From: an uncultured Fusobacteriaceae bacterium
GTDB lineage: Bacteria > Fusobacteriota > Fusobacteriia > Fusobacteriales > Fusobacteriaceae
DNA length: 7,043 nucleotides
Direction of reading: 5' to 3'
NCBI GenBank assembly: GCA_947072715.1
Contig: CAMTJB010000050.1
Location: 1-7,043 of the forward strand
Part shown: in pieces, positions 1 through 5,612 of the stretch
Position numbering within the stretch: the stretch's first letter is position 1
Layout: the number at the start of each line of letters is the position of its first letter
Program-made: the position numbers and the translations under genes
The notes under the pieces: model-generated
Told to the model about the DNA's origin: nothing
The model's database searches: none
Seen by the model: only the letters and a program-made list of their open reading frames with translations

Positions 1-351
1 ATATAAAGGTGCTACAACTATTGTTGGTAACAACTGTGAAATTATTATAATTGGATAAAGTGAACGTTTCATAAAATTGAAACTATCCATTAATAAGCAA
101 AGAAAAATTGATAATATAATAGACAATACTAGCCCAGATATTGCTATTCCCACTGAATATATTATTTCAGGCATTATGCTACCTAGAATTTTAATAGTAT
201 TTACTAAAATTGTTGATGGGGCTGGAGTAAAGATCTTATTAACCATTCCTATTTTTACTAAGCTTTCCCATATAATAAAAATTATAGACAATAACACTAT
301 TGAAGGTAGATAATTTAAAATTTTACTTTTGATATTTACCAATTTTTTCAT
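1..351 (-). CDS. ABC transporter permease, probable thiamin/HMP uptake (partial, 3' end cut off)
   Basis: This reading frame stays open from an ATG at 351 to the window edge, giving the first 117 residues of a membrane protein. It begins MKKLVNIKSKILNYLPS, followed by a hydrophobic segment (about residues 18-37, containing IIFIIWESLVKIG). Next comes a periplasmic-type stretch with the PAPSTILVNTIKIL motif (about 43-56), then a second long hydrophobic segment (64-88). The visible part ends at LYPIIIISQLLPTIVVAPLY (98-117). This layout is typical of the SsuC/TauC/ThiX permease family (BPD_transp_1), whose EAA loop would lie beyond the edge. The start overlaps the end of the thiamine-binding protein gene by 29 bp, right after an in-frame stop, so translational coupling is likely. 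No strong ribosome binding site is close; GAGGG lies 14 bases upstream. The TPP riboswitch upstream suggests transport of thiamin or hydroxymethylpyrimidine. The exact substrate is inferred from context. Confidence 0.85.
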   Translation of the reverse strand, partial: MKKLVNIKSKILNYLPSIVLLSIIFIIWESLVKIGMVNKIFTPAPSTILVNTIKILGSIMPEIIYSVGIAISGLVLSIILSIFLCLLMDSFNFMKRSLYPIIIISQLLPTIVVAPLY

Positions 352-631
352 CTATTGTGAACACACCCTCATTTGAATAATTTATTTTTACATAAGAAAA
401 AACATTTTCAGCTCCCTCTTCTATACAAATGTATTGTGCCTTTTTTACTATATCTAAAAGAGTATCTAAATCTCCCTCCATAGTTGTTTCCATTGGTCCT
501 ACAACATAACTAACTCCTGTTGACGCTATATATTCTATTACCTTATCTACAACAGGAAACAAATTTTTTACCTCTACTCTTGGTAGAACTTGAAGTGATA
601 CACTTGCGTTTATTGATTTTTTATTTTCCAT
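323..631 (-). CDS. Thiamine-binding protein, MTH1187/YqgV family (PF01910)
   Basis: This 102-residue cytosolic-looking protein has no signal peptide. It carries the family pattern: an early strand NASVSLQVLPR (8-18), a helix with VDKVIEYIASTG (28-39), the signature YVVGPMETTMEGD (42-54), and a basic C-terminus ending in IDEKIGKYQK. Members of this family (formerly DUF77) fold like YkoF and several bind thiamin. They often lie beside thiamin or HMP ABC-transporter genes, as here, where a permease overlaps the 3' end. The frame is open upstream to 700, but that extension would run through the riboswitch terminator. The ATG at 631 has a perfect AGGAGG six bases in front of it, so I chose that start. 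Expression should fall when TPP is plentiful. The exact role, whether carrier, sensor or transporter accessory, is not known from sequence. Confidence 0.9.
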   Translation of the reverse strand: MENKKSINASVSLQVLPRVEVKNLFPVVDKVIEYIASTGVSYVVGPMETTMEGDLDTLLDIVKKAQYICIEEGAENVFSYVKINYSNEGVFTIDEKIGKYQK

Positions 632-638
632 CTTACTT

Positions 639-644
639 CCTCCT
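639..644 (-). promoter_or_regulatory. Ribosome binding site AGGAGG that fixes the start of the thiamine-binding gene
   Basis: AGGAGG is followed by GAAGTAAG-type sequence and an ATG at 631, with 7 bases between. It rules out the longer open frame that begins at 700 inside the terminator hairpin. Confidence 0.85.
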
Positions 645-670
645 AAAATGATATTTTTATTATTTGTGAG

Positions 671-708
671 AATAAAAAAAGCTATAGTCACACATTGCAA
701 CTATAGCT
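671..708 (-). terminator. Intrinsic terminator of the TPP riboswitch
   Basis: On the minus strand, the arm AGCTATAGTTGCA and the arm TGTGACTATAGCT enclose a three-base loop ATG. They form a 13-bp stem with two G-T wobbles, followed directly by a run of seven T. The hairpin sits between the aptamer and the ribosome binding site of the thiamine-binding gene, the usual place for the expression platform of a transcriptional riboswitch. High TPP would be expected to favour this hairpin and stop transcription. I could not identify the antiterminator pairing by eye. Confidence 0.9.
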
Positions 709-720
709 CAAATAAATCGT

Positions 721-791
721 ATAAATTCCCTTTCTAAAATTACTTAGCAGGTTAAACGGTTTAATCTCAGCCACTGGGCACCCGTGAATAA
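721..791 (-). ncRNA. TPP riboswitch (THI element) aptamer
   Basis: The minus strand reads ACGGGTGCCC, then GGCTGAGAT, then ACC, AACCTG, a small hairpin CTAA-GTAATT-TTAG, and AAAGGGAA. These are the conserved blocks of the thi-box in the right order. The CTGAGA core lies at 765-770. The P3 helix is very short (GCC-CAGT-GGC). P4 can form from CCT with AGG, and P5 is the CTAA/TTAG hairpin. P1 is AT-rich and imperfect. Transcription from the promoter just upstream should start at about 790, so the aptamer is at the very 5' end of the RNA. A terminator hairpin follows, which indicates control by premature termination when thiamin pyrophosphate binds. Confidence 0.95.
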
Positions 792-796
792 TATCA

Positions 797-821
797 ATTA
801 TACCCTTTTATAAGGTATAAT
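797..821. repeat. Inverted repeat overlapping the thiamin promoter -10 box
   Basis: ATTATACC at 814-821 and GGTATAAT at 797-804 (minus-strand reading) are perfect 8-bp arms separated by 9 bp. One arm contains the -10 box. It could be an operator, or chance in AT-rich DNA. No T-run follows, so it is not a normal terminator for the NCS2 gene. Confidence 0.5.
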
Positions 822-826
822 GTCAA
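797..826 (-). promoter_or_regulatory. Sigma-70 promoter of the thiamin operon
   Basis: TTGACA (821-826) and TATAAT (797-802) are both perfect consensus hexamers, separated by 18 bp. The predicted start at about 790 leads straight into the TPP aptamer. The -35 box begins 5 bp after the stop codon of the NCS2 permease. A perfect 8-bp inverted repeat (ATTATACC/GGTATAAT, 797-821) spans the spacer and the -10 box. Confidence 0.88.
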
Positions 827-831
827 TTTTT

Positions 832-2157
832 TTATACTATTAAATTTATAAGAGAAAGAAAACCAATCCCTAATAATGCAGGATTTAACTTTTCATATTC
901 TTTTGAAAAAGCGTGTAATAAAATATAAGTAATAAAACCAAAACTAAGTCCAATACTTATACTATATGTTAAAGGCATTAAAATTATAGTTATAAAAGAT
1001 ATTGTAAGTGTTTTAAAATCTTTAAAATCTATATCTGCAATACTTCTAAACATATACACTCCAACCATTAAAAGTGCTGGAGAAGAAGCATACATAGGTA
1101 CAATTGAAACTACTGGTGAGAAAAATAGAGCTACTAAAAATAATAATCCAGTTACTATTGAAGCTAACCCTGTTCTTGCACCAACAGTTATTCCAGCTGC
1201 TGATTCAGCTAAAGATGTTAGTGTACTTGTTCCTAAAACAGAACCTACTATTGTAGAACTTACATCACATTGTAACATCTTTTTTAATCCTCTTTTTCCC
1301 TCTTCAGTTTTATTAAATCCCATATTCTTATAGCAAGCCATTAAGAATCCTAGAGAATCAAACATATCAATAAACATAAATGAGAATATTGGACCTATTA
1401 AAGATATTTTTAAAGCACCTATAATATCTAACTTTCCAAATATAGGTGTTATAGCTGGAGGCATAGACATTAGCGACGCTGGTACTTCAACTATTCCAAT
1501 AATCATCCCAATTATAGAAGTAATTATTATACTAATTAGTATTCCTGAATTTAGTCCTCTTAAATGGCAAAATATCATTATAACAAATCCAACTATAGAT
1601 AATATTGTTGTTGTTGAAAATGTTCCCAACTGAACAAATGTTGCTGGATTACTTGTTATTACTCCCATCCCTTTAAGCCCTATAAAAGCTATAAAAAGTC
1701 CAATACCTGTACTTGTAGCTGAAACTATCTCTTTTGGTATTGCATTGGCAATTTTCTCTCTTATTCCTCCTAATGTCAATATTAAGAAAAATAATCCAGA
1801 TATAAATACAACTCCTAACGCAACTTCCCAAGAAACTCCTTTACCTAAAACTAGCGTATAAGTAAAAAATGCGTTCAGTCCCATTCCTGGTCCTATTATA
1901 AAAGGAGCATTTGCATAAAGTCCTGATATTAAAGTTCCAAAAGCTGTTGCAAGACATGTAACTGTAATTAATGCCCCTTTATCCATCCCTGTAGCACTTA
2001 AAATAGATGGGTGAACAAATATAATGTAGGCTGCTGTTAAGAAGGCTGTAATCCCTCCTATAACCTCTGTTCTAACTGTTGAACTTCTCTTTGTAATATG
2101 AAAATAACTATCTAATAAATTTTCGAAATTACTCATTTTCTTTGGTGATGAATTCAT
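832..2157 (-). CDS. NCS2 family nucleobase permease, AzgA/PbuG-like (purine uptake)
   Basis: This inner-membrane transporter has about 441 residues and probably 13-14 membrane segments. It belongs to the AzgA-like branch of NCS2, whose members import hypoxanthine, guanine or adenine by proton symport. Family motifs follow in order, counted from the upstream ATG at 2172: EVIGGITAFLTAAYIIFVHP (36-55), GPGMGLNAFFTY (94-105), FIDMFDSLGFLM (267-278), GTSTLTSLAESAAGITVGARTG (314-335, with the conserved Glu323), and MPLTYSISIGLSFGFITY (399-416). The length matches the family. The first ATG (2172) has no ribosome binding site. The ATG at 2157 has GGAGG eight bases upstream and is the better start. 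A likely promoter lies at 2201-2229. No terminator is seen after the stop, and the thiamin-operon promoter begins at once. Which purine is carried cannot be told from the sequence. Confidence 0.93.
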   Translation of the reverse strand: MNSSPKKMSNFENLLDSYFHITKRSSTVRTEVIGGITAFLTAAYIIFVHPSILSATGMDKGALITVTCLATAFGTLISGLYANAPFIIGPGMGLNAFFTYTLVLGKGVSWEVALGVVFISGLFFLILTLGGIREKIANAIPKEIVSATSTGIGLFIAFIGLKGMGVITSNPATFVQLGTFSTTTILSIVGFVIMIFCHLRGLNSGILISIIITSIIGMIIGIVEVPASLMSMPPAITPIFGKLDIIGALKISLIGPIFSFMFIDMFDSLGFLMACYKNMGFNKTEEGKRGLKKMLQCDVSSTIVGSVLGTSTLTSLAESAAGITVGARTGLASIVTGLLFLVALFFSPVVSIVPMYASSPALLMVGVYMFRSIADIDFKDFKTLTISFITIILMPLTYSISIGLSFGFITYILLHAFSKEYEKLNPALLGIGFLSLINLIV

Positions 2158-2165
2158 CCTTTTAT

Positions 2166-2170
2166 CCTCC
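2166..2170 (-). promoter_or_regulatory. Ribosome binding site GGAGG deciding the NCS2 start
   Basis: GGAGG overlaps codons 1-2 of the longer frame starting at 2172 and lies eight bases before the ATG at 2157. The more upstream ATG has only AT-rich sequence in front of it, so translation most likely begins at 2157. Confidence 0.75.
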
Positions 2171-2200
2171 ATATGCTTTTATATGTTTTTATATCCTTTT

Positions 2201-2229
2201 ATTATATAAAAATATTAACAAAATTTCCA
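2201..2229 (-). promoter_or_regulatory. Probable promoter of the NCS2 permease gene
   Basis: A perfect TATAAT (2201-2206) has a 17-bp spacer to TGGAAA (2224-2229), which matches four of the six -35 consensus bases. An all-A/T tract lies directly upstream and could act as an UP element. The predicted leader is about 37 bases, too short for a purine riboswitch. Confidence 0.55.
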
Positions 2230-2270
2230 TTTAATTATTTAATTTAAATAATTAAATAATTAAATAATTA
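2229..2270. repeat. A/T-only palindrome and 8-bp tandem repeat upstream of the NCS2 promoter
   Basis: For 42 bp the sequence contains only A and T. ATTTAATTATTTAA (2229-2242) and its perfect reverse complement (2244-2257) form a 14-bp inverted repeat with a 1-bp centre. The unit TTAAATAA occurs three times in tandem from 2244, followed by TTA. The block touches the proposed -35 box. A role as UP element, regulator site or bent DNA is possible. Simple-repeat drift is equally possible. Confidence 0.6.
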
Positions 2271-2289
2271 GAAGATTAAAAGATTAAAT

Positions 2290-2324
2290 AAAAAAGACTA
2301 TACAAATTATTTGTATAGTCTTTT
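2290..2324 (-). terminator. Strong intrinsic terminator after the KdsD/KpsF gene
   Basis: The arms AAAAGACTATACAAA and TTTGTATAGTCTTTT pair perfectly over 15 bp around a TAA loop, and the T-run continues for two more bases. It begins three bases after the stop codon at 2328-2330. The palindrome also ends in T on the plus strand, so it could work both ways, although no gene faces it from the other side. Confidence 0.93.
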
Positions 2325-2327
2325 AGT

Positions 2328-3293
2328 TTAAGATATTTTTAAAAGGTCATGTATTCTTACAACACCTACAAATTTATCTCCATCGAAAACAGGAAGTACA
2401 GATATCTGATTTTCTCTATTTTCCATTATTACTAAAGCTTCCGTAGCTTTAGCACACTTATCTATCTTAACATACTGTTTTGTCATAATATCTTTAGCTT
2501 TTAAATTAAAGAATTGCTCTTTTTTCTGTAAAGCTCTTCTAATGTCACCTTCAGTAATAATTCCTACTAATTTATCCTCTTCCATAACACATAATATTCC
2601 CAATCTTTTTGAGCTCATTTGAATAAGAAGATTTTCCATTAAAGTCTCTTCATTACAAATTGCAAGTTTATCTCCTGAGTGCATTAAATTTTCAACTTTA
2701 GTTAATAATTTTCTACCTAAACTTCCTCCTGGATGATACATAGCAAAATTTTCAGGTTGGAAATTTCTTAATTTCATTAAAGTAGCTGCTAAAGCATCTC
2801 CAAATACTAAAACACTCGTTGTCGATGACATTGGTGCTAAATTTAAAGGACACCCTTCTACCTCAATTCCAACATCTACTACAAGGTCTGATGCTTTTGC
2901 AAGTCTTGAGTTAACATTTCCTGTAAGTGCAATAATGTAAGATCCTATGTTTTTTATAGCTGGAAGTATTGATACTATCTCATCACTTTCACCACTATTC
3001 GATATAGCTATAACTAAATCTTCTTTACCAACCATTCCTAAATCTCCGTGTAATCCTTCTGTTGAATTCATAAACATACTTTTTGTTCCAGTTGAGGCTA
3101 AAGTTGCACATATTTTTTTCCCTACTAAACCAGTTTTCCCTATTCCTGTTATAACTACTTTCCCTTTACACTCTAATATTTTTTTTACAGTTTCTACAAA
3201 ATTGTCTGATAGTTTTTCTTTAGCTTTTACTAATTCTTCAATCTCAATTTTGTAAATACTTTTTGCAAATTCTACAATTTCATTATTTTTCAT
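2328..3293 (-). CDS. kdsD: D-arabinose-5-phosphate isomerase, KdsD/KpsF/GutQ family (SIS + two CBS domains)
   Basis: The enzyme interconverts D-ribulose 5-phosphate and D-arabinose 5-phosphate, the first step towards Kdo, the inner-core sugar of lipopolysaccharide. The product has 321 residues, close to the roughly 328 of E. coli KdsD. The SIS domain fills about residues 30-180, with GIGKTGLVGKKICATLASTG (50-69), a TEGLHGDLG stretch (78-86), ISNSGESDE (97-105) and FAMYHPGGSLGRKLL (183-197). Two CBS domains follow (about 205-258 and 268-321). The residues reported as important in E. coli KdsD (Lys59, Glu111, Glu152, His193) fall on Lys53, Glu105, Glu146 and His187 with a constant offset of six, which supports an active enzyme. 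I chose the ATG at 3293 because AGGAG stands five bases before it; the longer frame from 3353 lacks such a site. It has its own promoter and terminator and looks monocistronic. Confidence 0.93.
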   Translation of the reverse strand: MKNNEIVEFAKSIYKIEIEELVKAKEKLSDNFVETVKKILECKGKVVITGIGKTGLVGKKICATLASTGTKSMFMNSTEGLHGDLGMVGKEDLVIAISNSGESDEIVSILPAIKNIGSYIIALTGNVNSRLAKASDLVVDVGIEVEGCPLNLAPMSSTTSVLVFGDALAATLMKLRNFQPENFAMYHPGGSLGRKLLTKVENLMHSGDKLAICNEETLMENLLIQMSSKRLGILCVMEEDKLVGIITEGDIRRALQKKEQFFNLKAKDIMTKQYVKIDKCAKATEALVIMENRENQISVLPVFDGDKFVGVVRIHDLLKIS

Positions 3294-3298
3294 TTCTT

Positions 3299-3303
3299 CT
3301 CCT
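3299..3303 (-). promoter_or_regulatory. Ribosome binding site AGGAG deciding the kdsD start
   Basis: AGGAG is followed by five bases and the ATG at 3293. It sets the N-terminus at MKNNEIVEFAKS and excludes the 20-residue extension from a GTG at 3353, which has no such site. Confidence 0.8.
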
Positions 3304-3356
3304 ATGCAAAGATCATATTTAAAATTAAAAGAGTAACAATTTCTGCTCCCCACACT

Positions 3357-3385
3357 ATTGTACTAGCAATTGAATAAACTTTCAA
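3357..3385 (-). promoter_or_regulatory. Sigma-70 promoter of the kdsD gene
   Basis: TTGAAA (3380-3385) and TACAAT (3357-3362) are separated by exactly 17 bp, each one mismatch from consensus. Transcription would start at about 3350 and give a leader of roughly 57 bases. The promoter lies in the 149-bp gap after the MORN lipoprotein gene. No terminator for that gene is visible in the gap, so read-through from upstream may add to expression. Confidence 0.75.
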
Positions 3386-3442
3386 CTGCTCTTTTCATCT
3401 ATAACTCTTTTAAGCCTGCTAGTTACCTAAATATTTTTCTAC

Positions 3443-4009
3443 TTATTTTATTAAATTTCCATTTTCATAAAGGGCTTCAACCTGTAATTTTCCAGTTTCA
3501 TCATAAGCTTTAGAAACCCCATCAAGCTTTCCATCTTTGAATAATACTTCTGATTTTAAAACTCCAGTTTCGTAGTATTTTTTTGCTACACCATCTAATC
3601 TTCCATTTTTATAATTTGATTCTAACTTAATTTTTCCAGTTGGATAATATGTTTTTGCTTTTCCATGCATTTTTCCCTCTTTATAATTTCCCTCAGATTG
3701 AATATTTCCACTATCATAATAAAGTTTTAACATACCATCTAACTCATTATTTTTAAATTTTCCAGAAGCATTAAGTGATCCATCTAAATTATAAACTTTC
3801 TTTTCACCATCTAATTTACCATCTTTATACTCTGCCTCTTCTTTTATTTTACCTTCATAAAAATATTCTTTTAATATTCCTGAAAAAGGTTTTGTCTGAC
3901 CTACTTCATAATAAATGTTTTCTTTTTCTTCAGCTTTAGACATATCCAAAGTTTTTTGACACCCTACTATCATAGTTACTGTTGCTAACATTATAAATAA
4001 TTTTTTCAC
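3443..4009 (-). CDS. MORN-2 repeat lipoprotein (YwqK-like family, COG2849 type)
   Basis: This 188-residue secreted protein has a short basic N-terminus, a hydrophobic stretch (residues 4-15) and a lipobox-like I-V-G-C with Cys17 as the probable lipidated residue. It should sit on the periplasmic face of a membrane or on the outer membrane. After a short linker come six repeats of exactly 24 residues (about 43-65, 66-89, 90-113, 114-137, 138-161, 162-185). The pattern is LDG..K.YY.TG.LKSE..YKDGK, typical of MORN_2 (PF07661). Such proteins are often named YwqK-family antitoxins, but no toxin gene is next to this one and the name should not be taken literally. The start is GTG, supported by GAGAGG eight bases upstream. 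The gene begins 25 bp after the PBP4B-like gene and is probably cotranscribed with it. Its function is unknown. Confidence 0.88.
   Translation of the reverse strand: MKKLFIMLATVTMIVGCQKTLDMSKAEEKENIYYEVGQTKPFSGILKEYFYEGKIKEEAEYKDGKLDGEKKVYNLDGSLNASGKFKNNELDGMLKLYYDSGNIQSEGNYKEGKMHGKAKTYYPTGKIKLESNYKNGRLDGVAKKYYETGVLKSEVLFKDGKLDGVSKAYDETGKLQVEALYENGNLIK
3455..3883 (-). repeat. 72-bp in-frame repeats coding for the MORN-2 units
   Basis: Six consecutive units of about 72 bp match the 24-residue protein repeats. For example, the plus-strand word TCC of a common TCCAGTT-like block recurs at 3491, 3563, 3635, 3707 and 3779, exactly 72 bp apart. The copies are diverged at the DNA level, so recent expansion is not obvious. 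Confidence 0.8.
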
Positions 4010-4017
4010 AGTTATTA

Positions 4018-4023
4018 CCTCTC
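4018..4023 (-). promoter_or_regulatory. Ribosome binding site GAGAGG supporting the GTG start of the MORN lipoprotein
   Basis: GAGAGG lies eight bases before the GTG at 4009, within the 25-bp gap to the upstream gene. It supports the GTG start, which also gives a complete lipoprotein signal peptide beginning MKKLFIM. Confidence 0.7.
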
Positions 4024-4034
4024 TTTTTCTTTTA

Positions 4035-5492
4035 TTATTTTTTAACTGATTTTATTTCTGAACTTTCATTTGCTTTATTATTATTATTATTTAAAAAGGC
4101 TTCATAAATTTTAGTTATAACTGCTCCATATTTTCCAGTTTCATAAATATCACCTTGGAATTTATTAAGATTTGATTTTCCAGTTTTTTCTCTAAGATTT
4201 TTTATTACAGGTGAATGTTTTTTATTCGTTAGAAGAACTATTCCTAGATTATATTTAGGATCTATAACAGTTACTGTTCCTGTCCACCCTGTATGCCCTA
4301 TTGCTTGAGGACTTGCCAACGTACCAAATGTTTCTGTTAAATTATTTTCTCCTGCTCTTCTCCATCCTAATCCAAAAGTAACATCTTTATCAGAAGCTTT
4401 TGTAAATTGATCAATAACATCTTTATTAAATAATTGTGCATTTCCTATCATTCCATTATTTAGCATAGCAGACATTAATACTGCTAAATCTTCACTTGTT
4501 GAAAATAGACCTGCATGTCCTGATACTCCATCCATTGAATAATAAGCCTTCTCATCATGAACTTCTCCTTGAATAACATTTGTTCTTATTCCAGGGAAAT
4601 TTATAGAACCATCTCTTGTATTTCCTGCTAACTCTGTTGCCGCTGCATCTGACGCAATTTTACCCTTTCTTAAAGGATTATACATAGTATTATTTAATCC
4701 TAGCAGTTTATATATTTCATTCTCAACATACTCATCTAAAGACTGACCTGTTATTTTTTCAACTATTATTCCAAGAAGCATATAGTCCGTATCACTATAA
4801 ATAGTTTTTGTTCCACGTGCATAATCTAAAGGAACATCTCTAATTATAATTTTTTCTGTTTTATTTTTTTCTCTAGAGTAAAAATTATTACCTAGTTGAT
4901 ATTCAAACTCTTTAGAAACTACTTGTGTTGCTTTCGGTTCATAAAACTTAACTTCTGTGCCGTAACCTGCACTATGTGTTAAAAGATCTTTTACTAATAT
5001 CTTTTCTCTTCCCTCTCCACCATAGCCTGAAACATATTCAGAAATACGACTATCCACATTTAATTTACCCTCAGAAACTAATTTCATAATTGCGTAATTA
5101 GTTGCATACATTTTAGTATTAGAAGCCAAATCAAATAATTTAGTTGTCTCCATTTTTTCAGGAGTATCTAATAATTTTCCTGTTGAATCATATTTTTTTG
5201 CATACCCATAAGCTGTATTTTTAATTATCTTTCCGTCTTTCACTATTAATAGTACTGCCCCTGGAAATCCTCCAGTTATCTCTTGATTAATTAATTCATC
5301 AACCTTTTCTAATCCTTCCTTTGAAAACCCAACTGATTCAGGGTCTGCTTTTGGTAAAATAGATACATTGGGAACCTCCTGAGAGCTATTTAATTTCATT
5401 TTTTTTATTTCATTCTCTACTCCTAATTTTTTCCCAAATACTGTTAAAGACATCATTAAAAAAATTAGTGCTATTTTATTTTTATTTTTCAT
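4035..5492 (-). CDS. yfeW: PBP4B/YfeW-like serine hydrolase (beta-lactamase/penicillin-binding fold)
   Basis: This is a 485-residue exported protein with a signal peptide (about 1-20, hydrophobic core IALIFLMMSLTVFG). The class C beta-lactamase/DD-peptidase fold shows its three motifs: SxxK as Ser124-Asn-Thr-Lys127 in DLASNTKMYATN, the Tyr motif as Y232-S-D in IYSDTDYMLLG, and the third motif as HTG (400-402) in GHTGWTGTVTVIDP. The stretches NTRDGSINFPGIRTN (291-305) and VHDEKAYYSMDGVSGHAGLFS (311-331) are as I recall them from E. coli YfeW (PBP4B), reported to bind penicillin and have weak DD-carboxypeptidase activity. It should act on peptidoglycan peptides in the periplasm. The start has GAGGTG eight bases upstream. 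The C-terminus is a low-complexity tail with five Asn in a row. It is followed at 25 bp by the MORN lipoprotein gene. An esterase role cannot be excluded. Confidence 0.88.
   Translation of the reverse strand: MKNKNKIALIFLMMSLTVFGKKLGVENEIKKMKLNSSQEVPNVSILPKADPESVGFSKEGLEKVDELINQEITGGFPGAVLLIVKDGKIIKNTAYGYAKKYDSTGKLLDTPEKMETTKLFDLASNTKMYATNYAIMKLVSEGKLNVDSRISEYVSGYGGEGREKILVKDLLTHSAGYGTEVKFYEPKATQVVSKEFEYQLGNNFYSREKNKTEKIIIRDVPLDYARGTKTIYSDTDYMLLGIIVEKITGQSLDEYVENEIYKLLGLNNTMYNPLRKGKIASDAAATELAGNTRDGSINFPGIRTNVIQGEVHDEKAYYSMDGVSGHAGLFSTSEDLAVLMSAMLNNGMIGNAQLFNKDVIDQFTKASDKDVTFGLGWRRAGENNLTETFGTLASPQAIGHTGWTGTVTVIDPKYNLGIVLLTNKKHSPVIKNLREKTGKSNLNKFQGDIYETGKYGAVITKIYEAFLNNNNNKANESSEIKSVKK
4075..4089. 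repeat. Trinucleotide repeat (TTA x5 on the plus strand) in the PBP4B-like gene
   Basis: Five TTA units on the plus strand encode a run of asparagines close to the C-terminus of the serine hydrolase. Length changes would keep the frame and alter only the tail. Confidence 0.75.
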
Positions 5493-5526
5493 CTTTTATT
5501 CACCTCTAACTTAATTTTATCATATT

Positions 5527-5545
5527 TTCTTATAAAATATAAGAA
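5527..5545. repeat. Small inverted repeat upstream of the PBP4B-like gene
   Basis: TTCTTATA and TATAAGAA (minus-strand reading) are perfect 8-bp arms around TTT, with no T-run after them. They lie where the -35 to -10 region of the PBP4B-like gene would be expected. A TATGAT hexamer follows two bases later, but no good -35 box is present. An operator is possible; chance in AT-rich DNA is also possible. Confidence 0.4.
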
Positions 5546-5557
5546 GCTTTAAGAAAT

Positions 5558-5591
5558 AAAAAGATGATAAACTTTTACATTTATCATCTTT
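5558..5591 (-). terminator. Intrinsic terminator after the L,D-transpeptidase-like gene
   Basis: The arms AAAGATGATAAA and TTTATCATCTTT pair perfectly over 12 bp around an 8-base loop, followed by TTATTTCTT. It stands 21 bp after the stop codon at 5613-5615 and separates this gene from the PBP4B-like gene, which therefore needs its own promoter. Confidence 0.88.
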
Positions 5592-5612
5592 AACTCTATC
5601 TATTTACTATTT

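Noticed and set aside
77..313. Plus-strand open frame of 78 codons starting with TTG
   Set aside because: It lies entirely opposite the partial ABC permease gene, which shows clear family motifs; no ribosome binding site precedes the TTG.
797..826. Divergent plus-strand promoter using the TATAAT in the inverted repeat (816-821)
   Set aside because: The sequence 17 bp upstream on the plus strand (ATCAAT) is not a -35 box and no plus-strand gene follows.
2158..2289. Purine riboswitch upstream of the NCS2 permease
   Set aside because: The region is almost all A/T, has no conserved purine-aptamer blocks, and the predicted leader is only about 37 bases.
2947..3255. Plus-strand open frame of 102 codons
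   Set aside because: It is the antisense of the KdsD/KpsF SIS domain, which is well supported, and has no good ribosome binding site or recognisable motif.
3363..3398. Eleven-codon minus-strand frame MKRAVESLFNC between the MORN gene and kdsD
   Set aside because: It is very short, has a weak ribosome binding site and overlaps the kdsD promoter; it is no better than chance.
3294..3442. Two interlocking inverted repeats (ACTAGCA/TGCTAGT and AAAAGAGT/ACTCTTTT) in the gap before kdsD
   Set aside because: The arms are only 7-8 bp, widely spaced and in pseudoknot order, with no T-run; I could not make a convincing terminator or riboswitch from them.
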